Shown here: in pieces, positions 26,118-40,682 of the stretch
Numbering within the stretch: position 1 is the first letter of the stretch
Layout: each line of letters starts with the position of its first letter
From: Jeotgalicoccus halotolerans
Lineage (GTDB): Bacteria; Bacillota; Bacilli; Staphylococcales; Salinicoccaceae
Length of the DNA stretch: 64,000 bases
Assembly (NCBI RefSeq): GCF_003387165.1
Contig: NZ_QUMW01000011.1
Location: 1-64,000, forward strand
Reading direction: 5' to 3'
The notes under the pieces: model-generated
Seen by the model: only the letters and a program-made list of their open reading frames with translations
What the model was told of the DNA's origin: nothing
The model's database searches: none
Translations under genes and position numbers: made by a program

Positions 26118-26669
26118 TCAGGCTAATATTTTTTTCTTAGTATCATCAGGTGCTGTCTTATCTTTATCATTTTCTTTTTCATCTACAATATTAGAAATTA
26201 TTTCAATATGCTTTTCTTTTTCAGTTTTCTGTTCTGTTTTTTCCTGGCTGAGTGTATGTACATACTTTTCGCCAAGCGATTCACTAATATTGTAATGATG
26301 TACTGCCTGTTCAATCAAGCGGGATGGATTTGATATATCAGTGCGTTCCCGGATTTTATCCGGCACATGTTTTATGCTCTCTGCCCATATTTCCATGCGG
26401 TATTCCCTGGAACCGTCTTTTTTCGTAAAAGATGTGGTCGCTAGCTGGCCGCTGACACATAATATGTCGCCGGTCTTCGCTTCGTCAAGCACATCCGGGA
26501 TACTTTTACCGAACGCCTTGCAGTATAAGAAATGTACTTCTTTATCTCTCCGGGTATCTTTTGGTACGCGGACTGTTGCAATGATAAATGCATTTACACT
26601 CCCCTGCGCATTTTTTGCAATAACATTATTGCTGATAAGTTCGCCGACAAGCAATACTTTATTCATCAT
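26118..26669 (-). CDS. ssb: single-stranded DNA-binding protein paralogue
   Basis: An OB-fold SSB of 183 residues. The core (about 1-108) has MNKVLLVGELISNNV, FIIATVRVPKDTRRDKEVHF and LCVSGQLATTSFTKKDGSREYRMEI. The rest is a charged linker rich in Glu/Lys. The usual acidic C-terminal tip (DDDIPF type) that recruits partner proteins is absent; the protein ends DDTKKKILA. This fits the accessory YwpH/SsbB-type copy rather than the replication SSB. It diverges from ywpF, as in staphylococci. Start is ATG 26669 or 26666, after GGGGGTGATAG. Confidence 0.88.
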   Translation of the reverse strand: MMNKVLLVGELISNNVIAKNAQGSVNAFIIATVRVPKDTRRDKEVHFLYCKAFGKSIPDVLDEAKTGDILCVSGQLATTSFTKKDGSREYRMEIWAESIKHVPDKIRERTDISNPSRLIEQAVHHYNISESLGEKYVHTLSQEKTEQKTEKEKHIEIISNIVDEKENDKDKTAPDDTKKKILA

Positions 26670-26863
26670 TCACTATCACCCCCTTTCTGATTACAATGTA
26701 ATACTTGCGGTAATTTTCTGCAAAAGACAATAATTTCATTTCAGTGCGATATATAATACAATAATAATGAATACATAAGCAAAATAAATCAGTTTTTTAA
26801 TTACCGGGGATTTTTTGCTGCAAATAAATTAATTTTGTACTTTGTTAAAAGGGGACAGCAAAT

Positions 26864-27289
26864 ATGAAATCGTTTAAATTAATAGATATGAAGATTATTC
26901 AGGAACAGAACTTTATCGTTCCGGAAGTAAAAGACGGCGTAATTATTAATATGGAATATGGTGACGCACCGTGGATTATTGAAATCGTAACCGATGGGGA
27001 TTTGTCTTCGATTTTAGAAAAATTAAAAAACCAGTTACTGGAAATGATGGTTACTATTACACGCCCTTCAAATGCTCCGGCTAAATTTTCAGGCAGACTG
27101 ATGGATATCAATCAGATGGATGATAAAATATCTGTAATTTTTAAAGGTTCTATTATTGATCAGGGGCCTAATTATGCAGAAAATCTGCTGGAATTTCTGG
27201 TTGAAGAAGGTTACGAAGGAAAAGCGCTGATTAATGAATTCAATTCCCGTATGGAGTCAAAAGAGAACTTTAGAAAAGAAGATAAATAA
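26864..27289 (+). CDS. ywpF: YwpF-family protein
   Basis: A 141-residue soluble protein of the YwpF family, function unknown. It begins MKSFKLIDMKII and contains an acidic/hydrophobic alternating core (MEYGDAPWIIEIVTDGD, KISVIFKGSIIDQGPNYAE). No catalytic motif or membrane helix is seen. AAGGGG lies ten bases before the ATG. It is located between the divergent ssb paralogue and the convergent fabZ, an arrangement shared with S. aureus, and shares its terminator with fabZ. Confidence 0.8.
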   Translation: MKSFKLIDMKIIQEQNFIVPEVKDGVIINMEYGDAPWIIEIVTDGDLSSILEKLKNQLLEMMVTITRPSNAPAKFSGRLMDINQMDDKISVIFKGSIIDQGPNYAENLLEFLVEEGYEGKALINEFNSRMESKENFRKEDK

Positions 27290-27338
27290 AAAGAACAGCT
27301 GTTCATCAAATTAACATGATGTGCAGCTGTTCTTTTTA
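27288..27338. terminator. bidirectional terminator between ywpF and fabZ
   Basis: Stem AAAAAGAACAGCTG/CAGCTGTTCTTTTT with about 20 bases between the arms. Both sides carry A/T runs. It overlaps the last bases of both ywpF and fabZ. Confidence 0.85.
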
Positions 27339-27779
27339 TTTTGTGTCTGTTTCATTATCTGAAATTGCAAATGTTATTTCGCACTGGCATGCAACCTGTC
27401 CATCGACAGTTGCAACTGCAGAGCCTTTACCAATCGGTCCGCGGAGTTTAGTAATCTCTACTGACAGTTCCAAAGTATCGCCCGGTGTTACCTGTTTTTT
27501 GAAACGGCATTTATCAATGCCTGCAAAAAATGCGAGCTTTCCTTTAAATTCTTCCTGCTGCAGAAGTGCTACAGCACCTACCTGTGCAAGTGATTCTACT
27601 ATCAATACTCCCGGCATCACAGCATAATCCGGAAAATGACCTTCAAAAAACGGTTCGTTCCCGGATACCTGTTTTATACCTTTACAGCTTTTGCCCGGTT
27701 CTGTTTCTATAATTCTGTCAACCAGCAAAAACGGCGGACGGTGCGGAATTATTGCTTTAATCTGATCATATGTCAGCAT
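27336..27779 (-). CDS. fabZ: 3-hydroxyacyl-[ACP] dehydratase FabZ
   Basis: Dehydrates 3-hydroxyacyl-ACP in fatty-acid elongation. ATG 27779 gives 147 residues, the normal length; the TTG at 27791 would sit directly against AGGGG. The hot-dog fold carries [11 protein letters not shown] and the catalytic histidine in [16 protein letters not shown] (about 48) with the glutamate in ESLAQVG. It ends the murA-epuA-fabZ unit, eight bases after the small membrane protein gene. Confidence 0.96.
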   Translation of the reverse strand: MLTYDQIKAIIPHRPPFLLVDRIIETEPGKSCKGIKQVSGNEPFFEGHFPDYAVMPGVLIVESLAQVGAVALLQQEEFKGKLAFFAGIDKCRFKKQVTPGDTLELSVEITKLRGPIGKGSAVATVDGQVACQCEITFAISDNETDTK

Positions 27780-27787
27780 GTCTGTCG

Positions 27788-27976
27788 TCAACCCCTAGTT
27801 AAGTTAATGATATGTTCCCACGTTTCAATACGGAACACCCCGAACGGATTATCCAGTATGCCGAAGCCAATCATCAGTCCTAAAAAGACGAGAACGATTG
27901 CAACGTAGAGAAACAATAGAATTCTAACCAACAATGGGAACCTACGGTGAACTATTTTCTGCTGTTGTTCTGCCAT
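27788..27976 (-). CDS. EpuA-family small membrane protein
   Basis: A 62-residue protein with a basic N-terminus (KIVHRRFP), one transmembrane helix (about 15-40, [20 protein letters not shown]) and the extracellular motif [20 protein letters not shown]. Databases often label this family 'DNA-directed RNA polymerase subunit beta', because in some Firmicutes it is linked to rpoB; the sequence itself is not a polymerase subunit. Function unknown. It lies 12 bases after murA and just before fabZ, suggesting an envelope link. Confidence 0.85.
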   Translation of the reverse strand: MAEQQQKIVHRRFPLLVRILLFLYVAIVLVFLGLMIGFGILDNPFGVFRIETWEHIINLTRG

Positions 27977-27988
27977 AGTATTACCCCT

Positions 27989-29281
27989 TTACTCTGAAGT
28001 CACCAAATGCTTATCAGACGCACTGTCGTTCACGCGTTCAATATCTGCACCAAGTGCTTTCAATTTTTCATGGAAACGCACGTAACCGCGGTCCAGATGC
28101 TGAAGTTCAGTTACAGTAGTGTAACCGTCAGCTGCGAGACCCGCAAGTACGAGAGCCGCTCCTGCTCTTAAATCTGAGGCACGGACTGTCGCACCGTACA
28201 GCTGACTGCCGCCTCGGATAACCGCATGATTATCTTCAAGAGAAATATTTGCGTTCATTGCTGCAAATTCCCTCACATGCATAAAACGGTTTTCAAATAT
28301 TGTTTCCGTAACGATACTCGTCCCGTCAATTGTCGTTAAGAGCGCCATCATCTGGCTCTGCATATCTGTCGGGAAACCGGGATGAGGCATAGTTTTTAAA
28401 TCCGTTGGTTTATAATTTTCCAGCGGAATAACTCTCACATCATTGCCTTCCTCGACAAACCGTATGCCGATTTCTTCAAGTTTCGCCACTACTGCAGATA
28501 AATGCTCGATAACAACATTTTTTAAAAGAATTTCACTGCGGGTAATCGCACCGGCAATCATAAATGTACCTGCCTCAATACGATCCGGAATGACGGTATG
28601 TTCTGCGCCGTGCAGTTTCTCAACACCTATAATTTTAACATGTCCGGTACCTGCACCGATGACCCGGCCGCCCATTGAATTAATATAATTCGCAAGATCG
28701 ACAATTTCAGGTTCCATCGCAGCATTTTCAATGTGAGTAGTACCTTCAGCAAGACTAGCTGCCATCATCAGGTTTTGAGTGGCGCCGACACTTGGGAAAT
28801 CCATATGGATTTTAGTCCCCTGAAGGCGTCCTTCAATTTTACCTTCTATATAACCTGCAGTCTGTTCGAAAGAGACTCCCATTTTTTCAAGACCTTTAAT
28901 GTGCTGCTCGATCGGACGCGAACCGATTGCACAGCCGCCGGGCATAGCAATATTGCAGTAGCCGTAACGGCTTAATAACGGTCCCATAACAAGCATGCTT
29001 GCACGCATTTTACTTACTAATTCATAAGGTGCGACACAGTTTAATTCACCGCTCGCATCGATAACAACACTATTTTTTTCAGCTGATGCTTTTGCACCGA
29101 CTCTCGTAATTAATTTTGTTAATGTATTTACATCTGATAATTCGGGTACATTTTTAATTATTGAACGTCCTTCGCCAGCTAAGAGCGAAGCTGCCAGAAT
29201 CGGCAATACTGCATTTTTGGCTCCTTCAATTTCAACAGAACCCGACAGCTTTCGGCCGCCTTTAACAATAATTCTATCCAT
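27989..29281 (-). CDS. murA: UDP-N-acetylglucosamine 1-carboxyvinyltransferase (MurA, copy 1)
   Basis: Adds enolpyruvate to UDP-GlcNAc, the first committed step of peptidoglycan synthesis and the fosfomycin target. The 430 residues have the catalytic cysteine in [14 protein letters not shown] (about 117), the N-terminal [17 protein letters not shown] and [15 protein letters not shown] near the C-terminus. Position beside the ATP synthase operon and fabZ matches staphylococcal murA (murAA). A paralogue is at 47.1-48.4 kb. The C-terminus has a variable tail ([11 protein letters not shown]). Confidence 0.96.
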   Translation of the reverse strand: MDRIIVKGGRKLSGSVEIEGAKNAVLPILAASLLAGEGRSIIKNVPELSDVNTLTKLITRVGAKASAEKNSVVIDASGELNCVAPYELVSKMRASMLVMGPLLSRYGYCNIAMPGGCAIGSRPIEQHIKGLEKMGVSFEQTAGYIEGKIEGRLQGTKIHMDFPSVGATQNLMMAASLAEGTTHIENAAMEPEIVDLANYINSMGGRVIGAGTGHVKIIGVEKLHGAEHTVIPDRIEAGTFMIAGAITRSEILLKNVVIEHLSAVVAKLEEIGIRFVEEGNDVRVIPLENYKPTDLKTMPHPGFPTDMQSQMMALLTTIDGTSIVTETIFENRFMHVREFAAMNANISLEDNHAVIRGGSQLYGATVRASDLRAGAALVLAGLAADGYTTVTELQHLDRGYVRFHEKLKALGADIERVNDSASDKHLVTSE

Positions 29282-29351
29282 CTTCTCACTCCATATTTCT
29301 CTATGCCATTCATTATAATAATACGGTGTTTCAGCATCACTTGTAAAGTAT

Positions 29352-29582
29352 TTAGCTGAACAGGAGCGATGCTTCCTGTGTATATCTGAAGATGTCCATA
29401 ATAAAGTTGCTGAGCGCTGTGCCTAAAAGGATACTGAGCAGAATAATTACCAGCCTGATTCTGCCGGTTTCTCCTTTGTTGAATAAACTTTCAATACTTA
29501 CTCCTTTTAATACCCAGAATGCCAGTGAAATACACAAAAGATGCAGCAGAATATGCATTAATGCAAACTGTGAGAAACCCAA
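29352..29582 (-). CDS. ywzB: DUF1146 family membrane protein (YwzB-like)
   Basis: A 76-residue protein with two transmembrane helices (about 8-22 and 40-60) separated by a short loop with the family motif [12 protein letters not shown]. Function unknown. It follows the ATP synthase operon terminator and precedes murA by 70 bases, the order found in Bacillus and Staphylococcus. The start ATG 29582 has GGAAGGAGG upstream. Confidence 0.85.
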   Translation of the reverse strand: MGFSQFALMHILLHLLCISLAFWVLKGVSIESLFNKGETGRIRLVIILLSILLGTALSNFIMDIFRYTQEASLLFS

Positions 29583-29601
29583 GATAATTCCTCCTTCCGA
29601 T

Positions 29602-29632
29602 AAAAAAAAGACTGGAAGATCCAGTCTTTTTG
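29602..29632 (-). terminator. terminator of the ATP synthase operon
   Basis: On the minus strand AAAGACTGGATC/..CCAGTCTTT with a tight loop, followed by TTTTTTTT. It begins three bases after the atpC stop and overlaps the leader of ywzB. Confidence 0.9.
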
Positions 29633-29635
29633 GAA

Positions 29636-30040
29636 TTAATATTTAGATACTTCTAAACGGTTAACCGCGCGCTGTAAAGCAAGCTCTGCACGATATCTGT
29701 CGACACGCTCATCCTGAGTCTGACGGAGCAGATTTTCCGCTCTTTCTTTCGCAGCCTCGGCACGTTCCGAATCGATATCTTTTGAAAACTCGCCCGCTTG
29801 TACCAGTACTGTGATTTGTTCAGGTCTGATTTCTGCAAACCCTTCCGTTACAGCCAGATATTCAAATTTACCGTTTATTTTAACGCGAAGGACACCTACT
29901 TTAAGCGGTGTTACAGTCGGAATATGACCGGCCATTACACCAAGCTCACCCTGTTTAGTTTGAAGAATAACGATTTCCGCGTCTTCTTCGTGGAAAACAG
30001 AACCGTTAGGAGTAACTACATCAAGTGCAATTGTTGCCAT
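29636..30040 (-). CDS. atpC: F1 ATP synthase epsilon subunit
   Basis: The central-stalk subunit coupling and inhibiting F1. The 134 residues show the N-terminal beta sandwich (LDVVTPNGSVFHEEDAEIVILQT, broken for length; GELGVMAGHIPTVTPL) and a C-terminal helical hairpin (RAEAAKERAENLLRQ, RYRAELALQRAVNRL). It is the last of the atpIBEFHAGDC operon, 16 bases after atpD, ahead of a strong terminator. Confidence 0.96.
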   Translation of the reverse strand: MATIALDVVTPNGSVFHEEDAEIVILQTKQGELGVMAGHIPTVTPLKVGVLRVKINGKFEYLAVTEGFAEIRPEQITVLVQAGEFSKDIDSERAEAAKERAENLLRQTQDERVDRYRAELALQRAVNRLEVSKY

Positions 30041-30056
30041 GTTTTACCCTCCCGTT

Positions 30057-31472
<1,416 letters not shown>

Positions 31473-31493
31473 TTAATTTCCTCCTAATCCCAA

Positions 31494-32381
<888 letters not shown>

Positions 32382-32399
32382 TTAGTAATTACTTACTTC

Positions 32400-33923
<1,524 letters not shown>

Positions 33924-34466
33924 TTAGCTATTCGTATGTTCTTTAAAATTATTTCTGAGATTGTCCAGCTGGTTCCGTAAAGAACCGTCGTAAACTTTTG
34001 AACCTATAAGCACGCGTACGCCGCCGATAAGTTCTTCATTTATTTCATTGGTAATAAGTAACTTTTCATAACCTGTTTTGTCGATAAATACCTGACCAAG
34101 CTGATCCAGCTCTTCTGCAGATAATTTATACACCGACTCCACTGTTACACGTGCCTGATTGTGAACCTCATCATATAATGATAAGAATTCGCCGTATATT
34201 TCTTCGAGCAATGACATATGTTTTTTATCCGACAAGATGCGCAGCAGGTTCAAGAGCAGTCTGTCGCTTTGACCGAAAGCTGCTTCCACCGCTGCAGTTC
34301 TTTTCTCACGTGTAATCTTCGGATTGTCCATGAATTCAATAAAGTTCCCGACTGAAGCCGCTGCTTCAGTCACTTCATAGAAATCAGCTTTAACACCTTC
34401 AAGACTGCCGTGCTGTTCTGCGACGTCGAACAAAGCCTGGGCGTATTTTTGACTGAGATTAGCCAT
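33924..34466 (-). CDS. atpH: F1 ATP synthase delta subunit
   Basis: Peripheral-stalk subunit linking alpha to the b dimer. The 180 residues have the N-terminal helical domain YAQALFDVAEQHG (about 8-20) and the C-terminal motif ELIGGVRVLIGSKVYDGSLRNQL (abbreviated here as IGGVRVLIGSKVYDGSLR). It abuts atpF (they share one base at 34466), so the pair is translationally coupled. Confidence 0.96.
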   Translation of the reverse strand: MANLSQKYAQALFDVAEQHGSLEGVKADFYEVTEAAASVGNFIEFMDNPKITREKRTAAVEAAFGQSDRLLLNLLRILSDKKHMSLLEEIYGEFLSLYDEVHNQARVTVESVYKLSAEELDQLGQVFIDKTGYEKLLITNEINEELIGGVRVLIGSKVYDGSLRNQLDNLRNNFKEHTNS

Positions 34467-34984
34467 TATTTATCGCCTGCTTCCTGTAAGTAGTTCGCTA
34501 CAAGGTTTTTCTGATCATCAGAGTTAATTTCTTTTTGTATCATTTTCTCTGCAATCAGTACTGAAAGTTCAGCTACCTGATCATTAATATCACGGATTGC
34601 TTTTTCTTTTTCTCTTTCAATATCCGCCTGTGCTTCATGAATCATTTGAGAAGAACGCGCCTGTGCATCATCGATAATAGACTCTTGTTCTTTCTTCGCC
34701 TGATTTTTAGCGTTTTCCATAAGTTCAGAGATTTCAGCCTGCGTTGATTTCAGCAGTGCTTCGTTCTCTTCTTTTAAGCGTTCAGCTTCTAATTTTCTGT
34801 TTTCAGCAAAATCGATATCATCATGGATTAGTTGTTCACGGTCATCCATAACTTTCTTAACTGGTTTCCACACATAGTATGACAATACTGCAAGCAGTGT
34901 CAGAAAACTCGCAAGAAGAACGAGCGAAGTCCCAACAGCCGTACCCATTGTTTCACCAGCAGCACCTAAAATTAATAGTTCCAC
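34466..34984 (-). CDS. atpF: Fo ATP synthase b subunit
   Basis: Peripheral-stalk subunit. The 172 residues hold one N-terminal transmembrane helix (about 18-38, GTSLVLLASFLTLLAVLSYY) and a long charged coiled coil (ENRKLEAERLKEENEALLKS, IEREKEKAIRDINDQ) typical of b. Start ATG 34984 has GGAGTG upstream. It lies between atpE and atpH. Confidence 0.96.
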   Translation of the reverse strand: MELLILGAAGETMGTAVGTSLVLLASFLTLLAVLSYYVWKPVKKVMDDREQLIHDDIDFAENRKLEAERLKEENEALLKSTQAEISELMENAKNQAKKEQESIIDDAQARSSQMIHEAQADIEREKEKAIRDINDQVAELSVLIAEKMIQKEINSDDQKNLVANYLQEAGDK

Positions 34985-35083
34985 CTATGTACACTCCTTT
35001 CAAAAAAGTCTCTAACTCTCGTAGTTATTTACATAATAAGATGGCGAAATCTTTAAATAAGACTTCGCCTTATATAACGACTC

Positions 35084-35338
<255 letters not shown>

Positions 35339-35346
35339 TTATTATA

Positions 35347-36448
<1,102 letters not shown>

Positions 36449-36507
36449 TGTCTTTGACGACTCCCAGGTAATGTAACACGTTGTGAAAACAATTACATAC
36501 TCTAATG

Positions 36508-36536
36508 ATTTTATAGGAACGCAATTTTTGTGTCAA
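36508..36536 (-). promoter_or_regulatory. ATP synthase operon promoter
   Basis: Minus strand: perfect TTGACA (36531-36536), a 17-base spacer and TAAAAT (36508-36513), giving a leader of about 50 bases before atpI. It separates the operon from mnaA upstream. Confidence 0.75.
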
Positions 36537-36572
36537 CAAAATATGAAAACTTTAACAACATGTTCACAATTT

Positions 36573-37712
36573 CTAATCATTTACGGAAAAACTGATAGGT
36601 TTTTCTTTAATGAGTTCATAATAATATTTTATGTTATCACAAATTCTGCGTGATGCCTGACCATCGCCGTATGGATTTTGAGTCTGAGACATCTCATTGT
36701 AAAGCTCTTCATCCGTAAGCAGTTCTTTAGTCATGTTGTAAATTTTCTCTTGCTCAATGCCCGCAAGTTTAAGTGTTCCTGCTTTAACACCTTCCGGACG
36801 TTCTGTCGTATCGCGCAGCACGAGTACAGGTTTACCGAGTGACGGCGCTTCTTCCTGCACGCCGCCGGAATCAGTCAAAATCAAATGACTTCTTGCAGCA
36901 AAGTTATGGAAATCCAGCACATCAAGAGGCTCGATAAGCTCTACACGATCATGATTGCCTAAATACTGCTCCGCGATTTCACGAACTTTAGGGTTTTTAT
37001 GCATCGGATAAACAACTGTCACATCTTCAAACTCATCGACAAGCTGACGTACAGCCCCAAATATGTTATGCATCGGCTGACCGATATTTTCACGGCGGTG
37101 TGCTGTCAGCAGCACAACTTTATTATCTTTATGTTTTTCAATGATATCACTGTGGTAGTTTTCATCAACAGTAGTTTTCAGAGCATCAATAGCTGTGTTT
37201 CCTGTAACTGAAATCGTTTCAGGATTTTTAGCTTCATCCAGTAAATTCTGACGCGCGTCTTCAGTCGGTGAAAAATGAAGGTCTGCCAAAACACCTGTCA
37301 TCTGACGATTAGCTTCTTCGGGGAAAGGTGAATATTTATTGTGTGTGCGGAGACCCGCTTCAACATGACCAATATCCACTTCATTATAAAATGCAGCAAG
37401 CGAGCCTGCGAAAGTAGTTGTTGTATCACCATGGACTAAAATCATATCCGGTTTAACTTCTTTAATTACTGATTCGAGACCGTTGATTACACGTCCGGTA
37501 ACTTCTGACAGTGTCTGGCCCGCTTTCATAATATTCAAGTCGTAATCCGGTGTAATATTGAAAGTTGTCAGCACCTGATCGAGCATCTCTCTGTGCTGTG
37601 CAGTAACTACTACAACCGGGTCAATATCTTCATCTTTTTTCATTTCGAGCACGAGAGGCGCCATTTTAATTGCCTCGGGTCTCGTACCGAAAATCGTCAT
37701 AATTTTTTTCAT
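36573..37712 (-). CDS. mnaA: UDP-N-acetylglucosamine 2-epimerase
   Basis: Interconverts UDP-GlcNAc and UDP-ManNAc, supplying the linkage unit of wall teichoic acid. The 379 residues have IFGTRPEAIKMAPLV at the N-terminus, HGDTTTTFAGSLAAFY (about 95-110), VEAGLRTHNKYSPFPEE and the C-terminal EAPSLGKPVLVLRDTTERPE with the catalytic glutamate region. It follows upp by 19 bases and precedes the atp operon, as in S. aureus. Confidence 0.95.
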   Translation of the reverse strand: MKKIMTIFGTRPEAIKMAPLVLEMKKDEDIDPVVVVTAQHREMLDQVLTTFNITPDYDLNIMKAGQTLSEVTGRVINGLESVIKEVKPDMILVHGDTTTTFAGSLAAFYNEVDIGHVEAGLRTHNKYSPFPEEANRQMTGVLADLHFSPTEDARQNLLDEAKNPETISVTGNTAIDALKTTVDENYHSDIIEKHKDNKVVLLTAHRRENIGQPMHNIFGAVRQLVDEFEDVTVVYPMHKNPKVREIAEQYLGNHDRVELIEPLDVLDFHNFAARSHLILTDSGGVQEEAPSLGKPVLVLRDTTERPEGVKAGTLKLAGIEQEKIYNMTKELLTDEELYNEMSQTQNPYGDGQASRRICDNIKYYYELIKEKPISFSVND

Positions 37713-37731
37713 AACAATCTCCTATGATTTT

Positions 37732-38361
37732 TTATCGTGTACCGAATAATCTGTCGCCGGCATCTCCTAAACCTGGAACAATATAACTTTTCTCATTCAG
37801 TTTCTCATCAAGTGCCGCAATATAAATGTCTACATCCGGATGTGCTTCTTTTAATACGTCCACACCTTCCGGCGCTGCAATCAGACAGATAAAACGAATT
37901 TTTGTTGCCCCGTGTTTTTTAACTGCTGTAATTGCTTCCACGGCTGATGCACCGGTTGCAAGCATCGGGTCGATAACAAATATATCCCGTTCTTCAATAT
38001 CTCCCGGAAACTTTGCATAATATTCAACGGCTTCAAGCGTTTCAGGATCCCGGTATAAACCGATGTGTCCGACACGCGCTGATGGTATAAGTTTTAAAAT
38101 ACCGTCCTGCATACCAAGCCCCGCACGTAAAATAGGGACGATACCCAGTTTTTTTCCGCTCAGGCGTTTAGCTGTAGTTTCCTGAACAGGTGTCTGTACT
38201 GACACATCTTCGAGTGTAAGATCTCTCGTTACCTCATAAGCCATAAGCATACCCACTTCATCGACCAGTTCTCTGAACTCTTTTGTCGATGTTTTTTCAT
38301 CACGGATATAACTCATTTTATGCTGAATTAACGGATGATCCATTACTTGTACTTTCGACAT
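37732..38361 (-). CDS. upp: uracil phosphoribosyltransferase
   Basis: Salvages uracil to UMP. ATG 38361 is used, after GGAGGAAG; a longer frame to 38382 is not needed. The 209 residues carry the PRPP loop [15 protein letters not shown] (about 130-144), [13 protein letters not shown] (about 75-87) and the C-terminal uracil-binding [12 protein letters not shown]. It lies between glyA and mnaA, as in staphylococci. Confidence 0.97.
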   Translation of the reverse strand: MSKVQVMDHPLIQHKMSYIRDEKTSTKEFRELVDEVGMLMAYEVTRDLTLEDVSVQTPVQETTAKRLSGKKLGIVPILRAGLGMQDGILKLIPSARVGHIGLYRDPETLEAVEYYAKFPGDIEERDIFVIDPMLATGASAVEAITAVKKHGATKIRFICLIAAPEGVDVLKEAHPDVDIYIAALDEKLNEKSYIVPGLGDAGDRLFGTR

Positions 38362-38386
38362 ATATCTTCCTCCACTCCACAAATTA

Positions 38387-38406
38387 ACCGGATGATCTCA
38401 TCCGGT
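38387..38406 (-). other. perfect hairpin between glyA and upp
   Basis: ACCGGATGA and TCATCCGGT form a 9-bp stem with a two-base loop, 26 bases before the upp start and 18 bases after glyA. No U-run follows, so it is not a standard terminator. A TATAAT on the minus strand just upstream (38411-38416) would start transcription at the hairpin. It may protect or attenuate the upp-mnaA RNA. Confidence 0.4.
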
Positions 38407-38423
38407 ATATATTATAACGCAGT

Positions 38424-39659
38424 TTATTTATATAGTGGATACTTTCCTGTCAATTTAGTCACTTTCTCTGAAATTCCATCCAGACTCTCTTCATTTTTAA
38501 CTCGCGTCAGTGTTTCAACGATAATATGACCGACTTCTGTCATGTCATCCGCTGTAAATCCGCGCGTTGTCATCGCAGGCGTGCCGAGACGGATGCCGCT
38601 TGTCACAAAAGGCGACGCCTCATCGAATGGAATCGTGTTTTTATTTACTGTAATACCGACTTCATCAAGCGCTTCTTCAGCCGCTTTCCCTGTCAGGCCG
38701 AATGATTTAACATCGACGAGTACAAGGTGATTATCCGTGGTGCCCGAAACGATGCGGAGACCGCCTTTTGACAGCGACTCGGCCAAGGCCCTTGCATTGT
38801 CTAAAACACGCTGCTGATAATCTTTAAATTCCGGCTGCAGTGCTTCGCCGAATGCAACTGCTTTTGCTCCGATAACATGCATCAGCGGGCCGCCCTGAAT
38901 CCCCGGAAAAATATTTTTATCGACAGCTTTGGCATGCTCCGCTGTCGTTAAAATTAAGCCTCCGCGCGGGCCGCGTAACGTTTTGTGAGTTGTCGATGTG
39001 ACAAAGTCTGCATACGGCACCGGATTCGGATGCAGGCCTGCTGCAACAAGTCCTGCGATATGCGCCATATCAACCAGCAGGTATGCACCTATAGCATCAG
39101 CAATTTCTCTGAATTTTTTAAAGTCCAGTATTTTAACATACGCGCTGCCGCCAGCAACTATCATTTTCGGCTGCTCTTTTTTGGCGATTTCCATTACCTT
39201 ATCGTAGTCGATTGTCTCAGTATCTTTTTCAACACCGTAAGACAGGAAGTTAAACAGTTTTCCACTGAAGTTAACAGGGGAGCCATGTGTTAAATGTCCT
39301 CCGTGAGATAAATCCATACCGAGCACTTTGTCTCCCGGTTCAAGTACTGAGAAGTAAACAGCCATATTTGCCTGAGAACCTGAATGAGGCTGCACGTTGG
39401 CATGCTCTGCTCCGAATATTTCTTTAGCGCGGTCGCGTGCCAGGTTTTCAACAACATCCACATGCTCACATCCGCCGTAGTAACGTTTACCCGGATATCC
39501 TTCCGCGTATTTATTCGTTAAGATTGAACCCTGCGCTTCCAGAACTGCAGGAGAAACAAAGTTTTCGCTTGCAATAAGTTCGATATTGTTATTTTGTCTT
39601 TCCAGCTCTTTATCAATAACTTCCTGTATCTGTGGATCCTGTGATTGAATATTTGACAC
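38424..39659 (-). CDS. glyA: serine hydroxymethyltransferase
   Basis: PLP enzyme converting serine and tetrahydrofolate to glycine and methylene-THF. The 411 residues have [10 protein letters not shown], the PLP lysine in [14 protein letters not shown] (about 225), [13 protein letters not shown] (about 196-208) and the C-terminal [10 protein letters not shown]. It follows the ywlG gene by 14 bases in one long minus-strand unit reaching back to prfA. Confidence 0.97.
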   Translation of the reverse strand: MSNIQSQDPQIQEVIDKELERQNNNIELIASENFVSPAVLEAQGSILTNKYAEGYPGKRYYGGCEHVDVVENLARDRAKEIFGAEHANVQPHSGSQANMAVYFSVLEPGDKVLGMDLSHGGHLTHGSPVNFSGKLFNFLSYGVEKDTETIDYDKVMEIAKKEQPKMIVAGGSAYVKILDFKKFREIADAIGAYLLVDMAHIAGLVAAGLHPNPVPYADFVTSTTHKTLRGPRGGLILTTAEHAKAVDKNIFPGIQGGPLMHVIGAKAVAFGEALQPEFKDYQQRVLDNARALAESLSKGGLRIVSGTTDNHLVLVDVKSFGLTGKAAEEALDEVGITVNKNTIPFDEASPFVTSGIRLGTPAMTTRGFTADDMTEVGHIIVETLTRVKNEESLDGISEKVTKLTGKYPLYK

Positions 39660-39673
39660 TTATATTCTCCCCT

Positions 39674-40222
39674 TTATTTATAATGTGCTCTTGGTCCGCC
39701 GACAAGTTTCGGACGGGTTGTTGCTATCGTCACAACTGCTTCTCCAACTTTTTTTACAGACGTTCTTACGGGAATTGCAACATGTTTTAAATGCATACCA
39801 ATCAATGTCTGGCCAATATCGATGCCGCGATCAGCCGTAACCGATTCAACAACAACGGCGTCAGACAGCTCCTTATAAGCAAGTTCACTTAAGCTTCCGC
39901 CCGCTTCTTTGTGCGGCACTACTGTAACCTCTTCCAGCTTTAATGCTTCCATAGTGTGTCTCGACGTTGTCAGAGAGCGGTTGATATGTTCGCATCCCTG
40001 AAATAATAGGTGCATATTTTCTTTGTTTGCGATTTCAAAAAAATGTTTAAAGATTAAGTCTGCCGCTTCATCTGAACTGCTTTTACCGATGTGTTCTCCT
40101 ATTGTTTCCGATGTTGAACATCCAATAACGAGCACTTTTTCCGGCGTGAAAAAATCAGCTTTATATAAATCGTCAGTCAATGCCTGCAAATCATTCTTCA
40201 ATTTTACAAACGCGTCTTTCAT
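39674..40222 (-). CDS. ywlG: UPF0340 family protein (YwlG)
   Basis: A 182-residue protein of the TIGR01440/UPF0340 family, function unknown. Start ATG 40222 follows GAGGGTGG and overlaps rpiB by 32 bases; an in-frame upstream GTG lacks a site. Features are VLVIGCSTSETIGEHIGKSS (about 33-52), FQGCEHINRSL and a glycine-rich end TRPKLVGGPRAHYK. Conserved between rpiB/ywlE and glyA in Bacillus and Staphylococcus. Confidence 0.9.
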   Translation of the reverse strand: MKDAFVKLKNDLQALTDDLYKADFFTPEKVLVIGCSTSETIGEHIGKSSSDEAADLIFKHFFEIANKENMHLLFQGCEHINRSLTTSRHTMEALKLEEVTVVPHKEAGGSLSELAYKELSDAVVVESVTADRGIDIGQTLIGMHLKHVAIPVRTSVKKVGEAVVTIATTRPKLVGGPRAHYK

Positions 40223-40619
40223 GTCTACCACCCTCAAATACAGTGTTCAGCCATGTGTCAACCACTTCAAGCGCAAGGCCCGGGCCGATAACTCTTTCAC
40301 CCATCGCGAGTACATTGGAATCATTATGTGCACGTGTTGCTTTTGCTGAAAATGTATCGTGTACCAAAGCACAGCGAATGCCTTTAGTTTTATTTGCAGT
40401 AATATTCATACCGATACCCGTACCGCAGATTAGAATACCCTTATCATATTCTCCTGCGGCTACTTTCTCAGCAACCGGTTTCGCGTAATCCGGATAATCG
40501 ACAGAATCCATGCTGTCCGGCCCGAGATCCGTAAAATCAATCTTTTTATCAGTTAAGTATTCCGTCACGGTCCGTTTTAAATTAACTCCGCCGTGGTCGG
40601 ATGCAATCACAACTTTCAT
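40191..40619 (-). CDS. rpiB: ribose-5-phosphate isomerase B / RpiB-LacA/B family
   Basis: Sugar phosphate isomerase, most likely ribose-5-P/ribulose-5-P. The 142 residues show VIASDHGGVNLKRTVTEYL, the catalytic cysteine in GILICGTGIGMNITANK (about 66), and RCALVHDTFSAKATRAHNDSN (abbreviated), ending VLAMGERVIG. The LacA/B galactose-6-P isomerases are close relatives; the ywlF-equivalent position beside ywlE and glyA favours RpiB. Confidence 0.93.
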   Translation of the reverse strand: MKVVIASDHGGVNLKRTVTEYLTDKKIDFTDLGPDSMDSVDYPDYAKPVAEKVAAGEYDKGILICGTGIGMNITANKTKGIRCALVHDTFSAKATRAHNDSNVLAMGERVIGPGLALEVVDTWLNTVFEGGRHERRVCKIEE

Positions 40620-40682
40620 ACACTCATCTCCTTAGAATATATTATAACCATCGGTATAAAGAGTTTCAAAAGATTACCGGTT

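Noticed and set aside
26712-26726. CodY-like box AATTTTCTGCAAAAG upstream of ssb
   Set aside because: Three mismatches to the 15-base consensus AATTTTCWGAAAATT, expected by chance in AT-rich intergenic DNA, and no CodY-type gene context.
38387-38406. Terminator after glyA
   Set aside because: A perfect hairpin but with no U-tract and only 18 bases after glyA, with a TATAAT just upstream of it; more likely part of an upp leader.
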